A stretch of DNA of 64,000 nucleotides from Pedobacter psychrodurus (GTDB taxonomy: Bacteria > Bacteroidota > Bacteroidia > Sphingobacteriales > Sphingobacteriaceae): contig NZ_SJSO01000019.1 in assembly GCF_004331735.1 (NCBI RefSeq), positions 49,395 through 113,394 of the forward strand, read 5' to 3'. A program made the position numbers and the translations under genes. Positions within the stretch are counted from its first letter, which is position 1; each line of letters starts with the position of its first letter. The notes beneath the pieces were generated by a model that was not told the origin of the DNA, did no database searches, and saw nothing but the letters and a program-made list of their open reading frames with translations. This document shows, piece after piece, positions 42,627 through 50,269 of the stretch.

Positions 42627-44216
42627 ATGATAAATAAAAACAACAGGAACAGTCGGGATGACAAGTCCAAATCAGGCAGTCGGAAAACAGAAGGCAGAAG
42701 TAGTTCGGCCGGGTCTGATAGAAGAAGATCAGACGACAAAGACAGCAAATTCAAAAAATCATCCGATTCAAAAGCCGGCTTCAAACCTAGAAGCGCAGAT
42801 GGTAAAGATTTCAAATCAAAATCTTTCGGAGACAAAAAAGACTTCAGACCAAGAACAGGAGACCGTGATTTCAAATCGAAAGATGGAGAATCGAAGGGAT
42901 TCAAATTTGGAGACCGCGAATTTAAATCAAAAGACAATAACTCAAAATCAGAAGACCGTAGCTTCAAACCCAGAGAAGGTGGATCGAGAGATTACAAGCC
43001 AAGAACTGGAGATCGTGATTTTAAATCGAGAGAGGGAGGATCAAGAGATTACAAACCGAGAACAGGAGACAGAGATTTTAAACCAAGAGAAGGTGGGGCA
43101 AGAGATTATAAGCCAAGAACAGGAGAACGCGATTTCAAAGCTAAGGATGGAGATTCGAGAGATTTTAAACCGAGAACTGGCGACCGCGACTTTAAACCTA
43201 GAGAAGGCGGATCAAGAGATTACAAACCTAGAACTGGCGACCGCGATTTCAAATCGAAAGATGGTGGATCGAGAGATTTCAAACCTAGAGAAGGTGGTTA
43301 CAAAGATTACAAATCCAGAGGTAAATCTGATGATTTCAAGCCAAGTGCTGGAAGTTCAAGAGATGTAAAACCTAGAGAGCCAAAAGAAGGCGACACTCGT
43401 CCGTTTAGAAAACGCGAGGACGCCCAACCAAGAGATACAGAATTTAACCGCCCAGAACGGACTGTAATTGCTCAAGGCCGCAAAACAAATGAAGAGAAAG
43501 GCTTAATTCGCCTAAACAGATATATTTCAAATGCAGGTATCTGCTCTCGCCGTAAAGCCGATGAGCTAATTGCTGCCGGCATTATTACCGTAAACGGAGA
43601 AGCTATTACCGAATTAGGGCATAAGGTTGATCCGGCGAAAGATTTAGTACGTTATAATGGCGAGCTATTGAAACGCGAGAAAAAAGTTTACGTTTTATTA
43701 AACAAACCAAAAGATTACATCACCACTACCGACGATCCACAAGAACGCCGTACGGTAATGCAATTGGTTGACAAAGCGAGCCGTGAACGTATTTACCCCG
43801 TTGGCCGCTTAGATCGCAACACCACAGGCTTATTATTAATGACAAACGATGGTGATTTAGCTGATAAATTATCACATCCTAAAAACGGTATCACTAAAAT
43901 TTACAATATTGAGCTGGATAAAGCTTTATCACAAGGCGATTTAAACAAAATTGCTTTTGGTTTAGAACTGGAAGATGGGTTGATTAAACCGGATAACATT
44001 TCTTACGTTGCAGGTGGAACCAAAAAAGAAATCGGCATCCAGATCCACAGCGGTAAAAACAGAATTGTTCGCCGTATTTTCGAACACCTGGGTTACAATG
44101 TAGAAAAATTAGACCGTGTGGTATATGGCAATTTAACCAAGAAAGATTTACCTCGTGGCAGATGGCGCTATCTTGAAGATCATGAATTGATCCAGATTAA
44201 ACATTTAATAAAATAA
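42627..44216 (+). CDS. RsuA/RluB-family pseudouridine synthase with long repetitive basic N-terminal tail
   Basis: 529 aa. Residues about 293-340 are an S4 RNA-binding domain (LIRLNRYISNAGICSRRKAD). The synthase domain follows with VGRLDRNTTGLLLMTNDGDL, catalytic Asp at about 396, and IQIHSGKNRIVRRIFEHLGY. It isomerises uridine in rRNA (RluB/RluF-type). The first 290 residues are low-complexity and rich in Lys, Arg, Asp and Gly, with six 19-residue repeats like FKPREGGSRDYKPRTGDRD. The tail probably binds RNA or ribosomes non-specifically. Confidence 0.93.
   Translation: MINKNNRNSRDDKSKSGSRKTEGRSSSAGSDRRRSDDKDSKFKKSSDSKAGFKPRSADGKDFKSKSFGDKKDFRPRTGDRDFKSKDGESKGFKFGDREFKSKDNNSKSEDRSFKPREGGSRDYKPRTGDRDFKSREGGSRDYKPRTGDRDFKPREGGARDYKPRTGERDFKAKDGDSRDFKPRTGDRDFKPREGGSRDYKPRTGDRDFKSKDGGSRDFKPREGGYKDYKSRGKSDDFKPSAGSSRDVKPREPKEGDTRPFRKREDAQPRDTEFNRPERTVIAQGRKTNEEKGLIRLNRYISNAGICSRRKADELIAAGIITVNGEAITELGHKVDPAKDLVRYNGELLKREKKVYVLLNKPKDYITTTDDPQERRTVMQLVDKASRERIYPVGRLDRNTTGLLLMTNDGDLADKLSHPKNGITKIYNIELDKALSQGDLNKIAFGLELEDGLIKPDNISYVAGGTKKEIGIQIHSGKNRIVRRIFEHLGYNVEKLDRVVYGNLTKKDLPRGRWRYLEDHELIQIKHLIK
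42963..43308 (+). repeat. 57-bp in-frame tandem repeat in the pseudouridine synthase tail
   Basis: Six units of 57 bp encode F-K-x-x-(E/D)-G-(G/D)-S/A-R-D-(Y/F)-K-P-R-T-G-(D/E)-R-D. Unit length is a multiple of three, so copy-number change keeps the frame. Confidence 0.9.
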
Positions 44217-44225
44217 GATATAAGA

Positions 44226-44248
44226 GGCAACCAATGGTTGCCTTTTTT
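44226..44248 (+). terminator. Rho-independent terminator of the pseudouridine synthase gene
   Basis: GGCAACC-AAT-GGTTGCC hairpin (44226-44242) then TTTTTT, ten bases past the stop. Confidence 0.9.
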
Positions 44249-44321
44249 GTTGCTTTGCTAAAAAGATGTCAAAATCAATTTTTTCAGAAAAACACTGGAG
44301 GATATGACAGGGTGCGAGATA

Positions 44322-44512
44322 TCATCATTCCCAACCCGATAGCTATCGGGTTGATTGGGAATCGTAATACCTTGGTAGGGTTTGTAGGTTGCATTAAGAT
44401 TCCCGCCTGCGCGGGAAAGACGACCGTTCTTTGGAATCCATCAATGGTAGCATAGTCCAAGGATAATGTTTTTATAGTAATCTCATAAATGTCTTCGACT
44501 ACGCTCAGACTG
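44322..44512. repeat. GTCAT/ATTCCC-type palindromic repeats
   Basis: TCATTCCCAACCCGATAGCT, ATCGGGTTGATTGGGAATCG (about 44325-44364) and GATTCCCGCCTGCGCGGGAA, AGACGACC (44398-44425) are compact inverted repeats. GTCTTCGACTACGCTCAGACTGAC follows near 44490. The gap 44249-44694 holds no gene. Confidence 0.75.
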
Positions 44513-44694
44513 ACAAACCCAAGCATAGTTTAAGCACATTGTACCTTCGTTGCAAATATATTGTAAGATTCAGAAATAAATTAAGAACGACGAAGACGAT
44601 TTATCTAATGGGAATAAATTTCCGTGTCCTTCATTACCTCCGTGGCGAATTACATTTTAATTCCTCATATTTGTTAAAATCAACATCATTTTTC

Positions 44695-45804
44695 ATGAAA
44701 AAAATTAGTTCATTGTTCATACTTTCTATACTATCAACGCTAACATTTGCACAAAAAGCCAACTACAACCTCATCGTTGGCACTTATACGGCACCCGGAA
44801 AAAGCGAAGGAATCTACACTTACAACTTTAATACCTCAACTGCAGCCACGAAGATAAAAAGCATCACAAAAAATACGGCTAACCCGAGTTATCTGGCCTT
44901 TTCTCCCGATCAGAAATTTGTTTATGTAGTGAATGAAACCGGAGCTACAAGTACAGTTAGCGCTTTTAAATACAGCGCAGCAATCGGTGGTTTAACTTTT
45001 TTAAATAAAGTAGACAGTCACGGTGCCGATCCATGTTTTATTACCGTTGATGCCAAAAATGTAATCGTGGCAAATTATAGCGGAGGCAGCTTGGCCGTAT
45101 TTGCACGAAAAGCAGATGGAGCATTAACCGAAGCTTTACAAACAATCATACATACTGGAAAAAGCATCGATCCTAAAGGTAGACAAGAAAGTGCGCACGT
45201 ACATATGGTTAAATTCACTCCAGATCACAAGTATTTAATTGTTAATGACTTGGGCGAAGATCAAATTTATATTTACAACTACAAGCCTACCTCAAAAGAA
45301 AAAATATTAACGATTAAGTCGGTAATTAAAACTAATGCAGGCACTGGCCCGAGGCACATCACTTTTAGTCTAAATGGAAAATTCGCCTATTTAGCGCACG
45401 AGTTTAATGGAAGCATAACCGTTTTCGCTTATTCGAATGGTAGTTTAACCAAAATCCAGGAGATTGGCACTACGCCAAAAGATTTTACCGGAAAAGTTGA
45501 TGGTGCTGATATCCATGTTTCGGCTGATGGAAAATTTCTTTATGAAACCAATCGTGGCGATGCCAATAGCATTTCTGCTTTTTCAATTCTGCCTACCGGA
45601 AAATTAAAATTTATCGAAACGGTAAGTACACTCGGTAAAGGACCAAGAAACTTCAGCATTGATCCGACTGGAAAATTTCTATTGATCGGCCATCAATACA
45701 CCAACAACATCGTTATTTTTAACCGAAATAAAACCACAGGCAAATTAACCGATAGTGGTAAACGCATTGATGTTGGCGCACCAGTTTGTTTGGTTTTTAA
45801 TTAA
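44695..45804 (+). CDS. Exported lactonase-family beta-propeller (6-phosphogluconolactonase-like)
   Basis: 369 aa from the ATG at 44695 (MKKISSLFILSILSTLTFAQ, a signal peptide). The longer frame from 44539 would bury this signal and is rejected. Seven-bladed propeller of the cycloisomerase-2/Pgl family: LIVGTYTAPGKSEGIYTYNF at the start, NPSYLAFSPDQKFVYVVNE, QESAHVHMVKFTPDHKYLIV, GTGPRHITFSLNGKFAYLAH and GPRNFSIDPTGKFLLIGHQ. Exported members probably act on sugar lactones in the periplasm. Confidence 0.9.
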   Translation: MKKISSLFILSILSTLTFAQKANYNLIVGTYTAPGKSEGIYTYNFNTSTAATKIKSITKNTANPSYLAFSPDQKFVYVVNETGATSTVSAFKYSAAIGGLTFLNKVDSHGADPCFITVDAKNVIVANYSGGSLAVFARKADGALTEALQTIIHTGKSIDPKGRQESAHVHMVKFTPDHKYLIVNDLGEDQIYIYNYKPTSKEKILTIKSVIKTNAGTGPRHITFSLNGKFAYLAHEFNGSITVFAYSNGSLTKIQEIGTTPKDFTGKVDGADIHVSADGKFLYETNRGDANSISAFSILPTGKLKFIETVSTLGKGPRNFSIDPTGKFLLIGHQYTNNIVIFNRNKTTGKLTDSGKRIDVGAPVCLVFN

Positions 45805-45822
45805 TCACCTAAAATTAAGCCA

Positions 45823-46317
45823 ATGGAAAACTTCGATTGGACAAAATTCACGCTCAAGATCGCCGTTAAGGCAAAACTTGAAGACCTGTATAACGCCTGG
45901 ACAAAGGCCGGCGAAATTGAGAAATGGTTTTTAAGTGAATCAGAATTTTCTGACGAGAATAGCGTATTGCTCAACAAAACGCAAAACGTACTGAAAGGCG
46001 ATAAATACAAATGGATCTGGTATTTATACGATGATATTGAAAACGGAAGCATAACCGAAGCCAATGGCAAAGATGAACTTCAGTTTACTTTTGCAGGCGA
46101 ATGTTTGGTTGATATTAAACTCAAAGAAGAGTTTGAATATGTAATTGTGGAGTTGACCCAAAAAAACATTCCCTTGGATGACAATGCAAAAAGAAACATT
46201 CGACTAGGTTGCCACAACGGCTGGAGTTTTTATTTGATTAATTTAAAGTCTGTTTATGAAGGTGGTTTAGATTTAAGGAACAAAGACAACCGCTTTAAAC
46301 CCATGTTGAATAATTGA
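45823..46317 (+). CDS. SRPBCC (AHSA1-like) ligand-binding domain protein
   Basis: 164 aa. It has the Bet-v1/AHSA1 pattern: an early strand FTLKIAVKAKLEDLYNAWTK, AGEIEKWFLSE, a middle sheet YKWIWYLYDDIENGSITEAN, and a C-terminal helix WSFYLINLKSVYEGGLDLRN. Such domains bind hydrophobic ligands or act as chaperone cofactors. It overlaps nothing; the PhyH gene starts within five bases of its stop, so they are probably co-transcribed. Confidence 0.85.
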   Translation: MENFDWTKFTLKIAVKAKLEDLYNAWTKAGEIEKWFLSESEFSDENSVLLNKTQNVLKGDKYKWIWYLYDDIENGSITEANGKDELQFTFAGECLVDIKLKEEFEYVIVELTQKNIPLDDNAKRNIRLGCHNGWSFYLINLKSVYEGGLDLRNKDNRFKPMLNN

Positions 46318-46321
46318 GGTG

Positions 46322-47044
46322 ATGGATTTAGCTGCTAGGGAAAGAGAAATTCAACAAGTCGGTTTTTCAATTATAGAGGAAATATTTACGAATCAAGAAA
46401 TTGAAGCAATTTTAGCTGCAATCAACAAAACGGATTCAACAAAAGAAACCTTTAGAAAATCGGAGGACCTTTTTGCTATACGCCAGTTTTTAAAAGAGAT
46501 TCCAGATACTATCGATCTTATTTTTAACGATAAACTAAAAAAGATAATAAGAAAGGTTTTTGGCAAAGATTATTTCCTTGTTAAATCAATATATTTCGAC
46601 AAACCCGAAACTTCAAACTGGTTTGTATCCTATCATCAGGATTTAACCATTTCTGTTAATCAAAAGGCAGAAATACCAGGATTTGGCCCTTACACCAACA
46701 AACACAACCAATTTGCCGTACAGCCTCCGCTAGATATACTTGAAAACAATTTTACCATCCGCATTCATCTCGACGAAACCAACGAGCAGAATGGAGCACT
46801 TAAAGTGATCTCAAACTCACACTGTAAGGGTATTTACCGTCCGGAGAATATTGATTGGAATATAGAAAAAGAACTGAGCTGCAATGTAGCGCGTGGCAGC
46901 GTGATGATTATGAAGCCACTTCTTTTACACAGCTCAGGCAGAACAACTAACAATCAAAAAAGAAGGGTGATTCATTTAGAGTTTAGCAATCAGATATTGC
47001 CTAAGGAACTACAATGGGCTGAGTATCTTGATTTGGATAGTTAG
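46322..47044 (+). CDS. Phytanoyl-CoA dioxygenase (PhyH) family protein
   Basis: 240 aa from the ATG at 46322 (a GTG directly before it is in frame). Non-heme Fe(II)/2-oxoglutarate oxygenase. WFVSYHQDLTISV gives the H-x-D iron pair; IRIHLDETNEQNGALKVISN is the conserved core; LLLHSSGRTTN supplies the distal His and the 2-oxoglutarate-binding Arg. No substrate can be named; small PhyH enzymes often hydroxylate secondary metabolites or amino-acid derivatives. Confidence 0.9.
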   Translation: MDLAAREREIQQVGFSIIEEIFTNQEIEAILAAINKTDSTKETFRKSEDLFAIRQFLKEIPDTIDLIFNDKLKKIIRKVFGKDYFLVKSIYFDKPETSNWFVSYHQDLTISVNQKAEIPGFGPYTNKHNQFAVQPPLDILENNFTIRIHLDETNEQNGALKVISNSHCKGIYRPENIDWNIEKELSCNVARGSVMIMKPLLLHSSGRTTNNQKRRVIHLEFSNQILPKELQWAEYLDLDS

Positions 47045-47111
47045 TAATTAAATTTAGTTTCAGCAATAATAGATACTGAAACAAGTTACCGATGATAGAT
47101 TCCAAAAATCG

Positions 47112-47146
47112 GTCGTCATTGCGAGGAGGAACGACGAAGCAATCTT
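47112..47146. repeat. CATTGCGAGGAGGAACGACG intergenic repeat
   Basis: Reads GTCGTCATTGCGAGGAGGAA, CGACGAAGCAATCTT; identical in core to the unit nested in modular repeat copies A and C. Confidence 0.9.
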
Positions 47147-47203
47147 TCCAACTTGCGATAAAGATTGCTTTAGCCAATGAAAAATCGGCTTCGTTGAAGA
47201 ATA

Positions 47204-47237
47204 AAAAAATGGCCCCAATTAAAATCGAGGCCATTTA
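47204..47237 (-). terminator. Rho-independent terminator of the J-domain/KTSC gene
   Basis: AAATGGCC (on minus) pairs with GGCCATTT (47208-47215 with 47230-47237), followed by T. 21 bp past the stop. Confidence 0.8.
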
Positions 47238-47257
47238 AAATATTTTACTCACACGTA

Positions 47258-47704
47258 TTATGCTGGTTCTGCAACCCTTGCAACATTACGATATGGAAAC
47301 TCATTAAATATATGTCTACGGGCAAAGCGACCTGGAGAATCGGCGTTAACCAATTTCACGTAGATTGCTTTTGGCACATCGAAATATTCGTAAGCACTAC
47401 CATCAAAAAACTGGATGTTTAAAACCTGTTGTTTGTATTCGAAATCCTGAATATTCGATAATGTTGTAGTTTGCGTGTACGTTTCGATATTCTGTTCACG
47501 TGTTTCTGGCGCAATACTTACCAAGAAATGGTAAGCTTCGATAATTTCTTTACTTCTTGCTTCTGCATCTAATTTCTCTTCTTCCTGCTGAAATTTATCA
47601 GGGTGACAATCTTTCATCAATGTACGGTACACAGATTTAAGCTCTTTTAACTCAGCATTTTTATCTACGCTCAAAAGCTTTCTGTAATCAACTATTTTCT
47701 TCAT
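47258..47704 (-). CDS. J-domain protein with C-terminal KTSC domain
   Basis: 148 aa. Residues 5-65 are a DnaJ J-domain (YRKLLSVDKNAELKELKSVY, HPD at 34-36 in DCHPDKF), expected to stimulate a DnaK/Hsp70. Residues about 91-147 are a KTSC domain (VLNIQFFDGSAYEYFDVPKA, SPGRFARRHIFNEFPYRNV). No Gly/Phe or zinc-finger region. The KTSC part may bring a specific client or nucleic acid. The -7 box TATCTTTG at 47777-47784 gives a leader of about 70 nt. Confidence 0.9.
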   Translation of the reverse strand: MKKIVDYRKLLSVDKNAELKELKSVYRTLMKDCHPDKFQQEEEKLDAEARSKEIIEAYHFLVSIAPETREQNIETYTQTTTLSNIQDFEYKQQVLNIQFFDGSAYEYFDVPKAIYVKLVNADSPGRFARRHIFNEFPYRNVARVAEPA

Positions 47705-47776
47705 TTGGGATAACCTCTTTTTTAATTTTGTTGAAATGATTTTAGGAATTTTTATCTACCAAACCGTTTCAAGCCG

Positions 47777-47784
47777 CAAAGATA
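47777..47784 (-). promoter_or_regulatory. -7 box TATCTTTG of the J-domain/KTSC gene
   Basis: Minus-strand TATCTTTG; the predicted leader is about 70 nt, longer than at most genes here. Confidence 0.5.
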
Positions 47785-47857
47785 CGATTTATAATCATTT
47801 GATTTTGAGAAAGTTTACTTTTGATAAGTATTTCTTTTTTAAGGTGTTCTCAGCAGC

Positions 47858-48427
47858 TCATTTTTTTGAGCCATCATCATTGATAAATTTGAATTTATAA
47901 TCTGGATCAATTACCTCTCCTCCGATATCCTGAAAAGACCCGAACATACCCGTCCAATCTTCAGTATCGTTTTCAACATCAGTATCCCAACAAATTAGTC
48001 CACAAAATTCATTGTAAGTGTTTAATACAACACCAAATTCTCCTTCTAATGATACTTTGGCTCCCACTTCAAAGCCTTGGTTTCGTTTCCACCTAACTGA
48101 CCTTCGATAAATATCTGTGCCTAACTGATTCCCTCTTAAAAATGAAAAAGAGTTCCATTCGCCAGTTGGCCTGAACAGATCCATAATACTTGTAAAGTCA
48201 GGAACATTATCTCCATGGATATAATAAAGTTCTTCAACAAACAGATCGGTAAATTTTTCTAATTCAACACCACCTACATTTTCATGAATTAAACCCTTTA
48301 ACAATGTTTCCGTTTTAAATAAATCATCAAATAATTCTACGAGTTCAAATTTTTTCCAGTATTGACTTTTAGTAAGCTTATTAGACGGTTTTTTCTTAAA
48401 TACGTTTTTTAAAAATTTATAGAGCAT
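47858..48427 (-). CDS. Hypothetical cytoplasmic protein
   Basis: 189 aa, not recognised. No signal or membrane segment. Acidic and aromatic-rich: a helical N-terminus (SQYWKKFELVELFDDLFKTE), a GEWNSFSFLRGNQLGTDIYR middle, and a GFEVGAKVSLEGEFGVVLNT strand region followed by CWDTDVENDTEDWTGMFGSF. The overall look is that of small immunity-type or SMI1-like proteins, but I cannot assign it. It is alone, with 153 bp before the J-domain gene. Confidence 0.6.
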   Translation of the reverse strand: MLYKFLKNVFKKKPSNKLTKSQYWKKFELVELFDDLFKTETLLKGLIHENVGGVELEKFTDLFVEELYYIHGDNVPDFTSIMDLFRPTGEWNSFSFLRGNQLGTDIYRRSVRWKRNQGFEVGAKVSLEGEFGVVLNTYNEFCGLICWDTDVENDTEDWTGMFGSFQDIGGEVIDPDYKFKFINDDGSKK

Positions 48428-48457
48428 AAATTTAGATTAAGTATCAAATATACATCA

Positions 48458-48488
48458 CAAAAAAAGCCACCCGAAATATCGAATGGCT
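48458..48488 (-). terminator. Rho-independent terminator of bshA
   Basis: On minus: AGCCA (48484-48488) pairs with TGGCT (48465-48469), with an inner CGA/TCG pair, followed by TTTTTTT. 28 bp past the stop. Confidence 0.7.
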
Positions 48489-48515
48489 AAATAAATCTTT
48501 ATTTCAAACTAAATT

Positions 48516-49658
48516 TCAATATTTAGCCTGTAATGATTTTTCGATTACTTCTTTGTAATAGTCGATATAAACCGGGAGAATCTTTTTCAGGTCAAAATCT
48601 TGCGCTCTCGCAAAAGCATTTTCTTTGAAACGATTCAGGGTTTCATCATCCTTTAAAATTTCAATGGCATGGGCTGCCATCGCATCTACATCTCCAACAT
48701 TGCTCATATAGCCACAAAATCCGTCAACATTTAGCTCAGGCAAACCACCGGCATTTGTAGTAATTGCTGGTACTTTACAAGCCATTGCTTCTAATGCTGC
48801 CAAACCGAAGCTTTCAGATTCTGACGGCATTAAGAAGAGATCTGAAACCGATAGGATTTCTTCTACCGCATCTTGCTTACCTAAAAACCTTACATTTTCA
48901 CAAATATTCAACGATCTGCAAAGTTGTTCATCGTAAGCACGCTCAGGTCCATCACCTACCATTAATAGTTTGGATGGAATAACTGCCTGTACTTTTTCGA
49001 AAATCCTAATCACATCAGCCGTACGTTTCACTTTCCTGAAATTACTGGTGTGGATTAAAATCCGTTCGTTATTTGGAGCAATTGCTTTTTTGAAGTGACC
49101 TTTTGCCTGCAAACTGAATCGCGAAAAATCTATAAAATTTGGGATTACCTTAATTTCTTTTGTAATCTCAAAGTGGTTATAGGTATCTTCTTTCAAATCT
49201 TCCGACACAGTAGTTACACCATCGCTTTGATTAATAGAAAAAGTAACTACCGGTTTATAAGTTGGATCTTTGCCTACCAAAGTAATATCGGTACCGTGCA
49301 AAGTAGTTACCACAGGAATGTGGATGCCATAACTTGCCAAAATCTGCTTGGCCATAAATGCCGCAGAAGCATGTGGAATAGCATAATGAACATGCAACAC
49401 ATCAAGCTGCTCAAAACGGACAACATCAACCACTTTGCTGGCCAAAGCCGATTCATATGGTGCATAATCGAAAAGTGGATAATCCCTTACCGAAACCTCG
49501 TGGTAAAACAGGTTAGCCGAAAAGAAATCGAGCCTGGCAGGCTGACTGTAAGTAATAAAGTGAACCTGATGACCCTCGTTAGCAAGTGCCTTACCAAGCT
49601 CTGTTGCAACTACTCCACTACCACCAAAAGTGGGGTAGCAAACAATTCCTATCTTCAT
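48516..49658 (-). CDS. bshA: N-acetyl-alpha-D-glucosaminyl L-malate synthase
   Basis: First step of bacillithiol synthesis: joins UDP-GlcNAc and L-malate. 380-aa GT4 glycosyltransferase. Strong BshA signatures: MKIGIVCYPTFGGSGVVATE, HEVSVRDYPLFDYAPYESAL, HVHYAIPHASAAFMAKQIL, TTLHGTDITLVGKDPTYKPV, ISNFRKVKR-type HTSNFRKVKRT, and SESESFGLAALEAMACKVPA. bshB and bshC are not in the window. YpdA at 30283 would recycle the product. Confidence 0.95.
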   Translation of the reverse strand: MKIGIVCYPTFGGSGVVATELGKALANEGHQVHFITYSQPARLDFFSANLFYHEVSVRDYPLFDYAPYESALASKVVDVVRFEQLDVLHVHYAIPHASAAFMAKQILASYGIHIPVVTTLHGTDITLVGKDPTYKPVVTFSINQSDGVTTVSEDLKEDTYNHFEITKEIKVIPNFIDFSRFSLQAKGHFKKAIAPNNERILIHTSNFRKVKRTADVIRIFEKVQAVIPSKLLMVGDGPERAYDEQLCRSLNICENVRFLGKQDAVEEILSVSDLFLMPSESESFGLAALEAMACKVPAITTNAGGLPELNVDGFCGYMSNVGDVDAMAAHAIEILKDDETLNRFKENAFARAQDFDLKKILPVYIDYYKEVIEKSLQAKY

Positions 49659-49681
49659 TGTAAATGTATTGTTGTTACCAG

Positions 49682-49689
49682 CAAATGTA
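49682..49689 (-). promoter_or_regulatory. -7 box TACATTTG of bshA
   Basis: Minus-strand TACATTTG, predicted leader about 20 nt to the ATG at 49658. Confidence 0.55.
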
Positions 49690-49780
49690 CCCGATTTTAA
49701 TCTATAATGCGTGTCGGCCTATTGCAATAAAAAAGACGAGATATTGAGTAGAGATTATCTGGAAGAATAAAGGGGAATTA

Positions 49781-50269
49781 TTATTTGAGATTTCTCATTT
49801 CCTCTTTAATTACGAGGAAAAGTTCATTTGGTCTTTGCGTACCAATAAAATATTCTAAACCATCACGATCGGTTAATACAACAGCATCTTTACCTGATGA
49901 ATAAAAACGGATTGTACCTTTCGTATGCAGGTTGTAAACAGGATTATTGAAAAAATAACGGCTATAGGTTGCCTTACGCACATCAACAATACTGTTCAGA
50001 TCAATCTTAACGCGTTTGGTTGTCCAAAGGCCATCCAAAGTCATGCTGCCATTATCTACCACAATTTTGTACTGAATAAGAAAAAGCAAAAGCATAGAAA
50101 CACCGATGATCCCGAAACCTACCACGAGGAACAGGTCTTGCGTATTGTCACGATCGCGTTCATAAACGTAGGCAGCAAAACAGAACGCAGCCATAATCAA
50201 CCGAATGAAAATACGAACATAATCACGGCCGATGTACTGTTTTTCGATATAGGCGTATTTGCTTTCCAC
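49781..50269 (-). CDS. Membrane protein with PH-like (bPH) region
   Basis: 162 aa, GTG start directly abutting the tilS stop (TAAGTG), so translation is coupled. Two hydrophobic segments at about 19-35 and 46-66 precede a strand-rich C-terminal part (KIVVDNGSMTLDGLWTTKRV, then KIDLNSIVDVRKA, GTIRFYSSGKDAVVLT, ending in a helix). The layout of two helices plus a PH-like sheet fits bacterial PH-domain proteins. Function unknown; its pairing with tilS is not informative. Confidence 0.7.
   Translation of the reverse strand: MESKYAYIEKQYIGRDYVRIFIRLIMAAFCFAAYVYERDRDNTQDLFLVVGFGIIGVSMLLLFLIQYKIVVDNGSMTLDGLWTTKRVKIDLNSIVDVRKATYSRYFFNNPVYNLHTKGTIRFYSSGKDAVVLTDRDGLEYFIGTQRPNELFLVIKEEMRNLK

Noticed and set aside
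42963..43308. CRISPR-like regular repeats
   Set aside because: Repeats are contiguous 57-bp in-frame coding units with no spacers and no cas genes nearby.
42658..43368. 236-aa plus-strand ORF in another frame of the pseudouridine synthase gene
   Set aside because: It is a by-product of the 57-bp repeat and Lys/Glu-rich codons; it has no known domain and lies entirely inside a well-supported gene.
44539..44694. N-terminal extension of the lactonase from 44539
   Set aside because: The signal peptide starting at 44695 would be internal; the extension reads through repeat-derived text.
49095..49700. 201-aa plus-strand ORF antisense to bshA
   Set aside because: No promoter, no recognisable domain; bshA is unambiguous.
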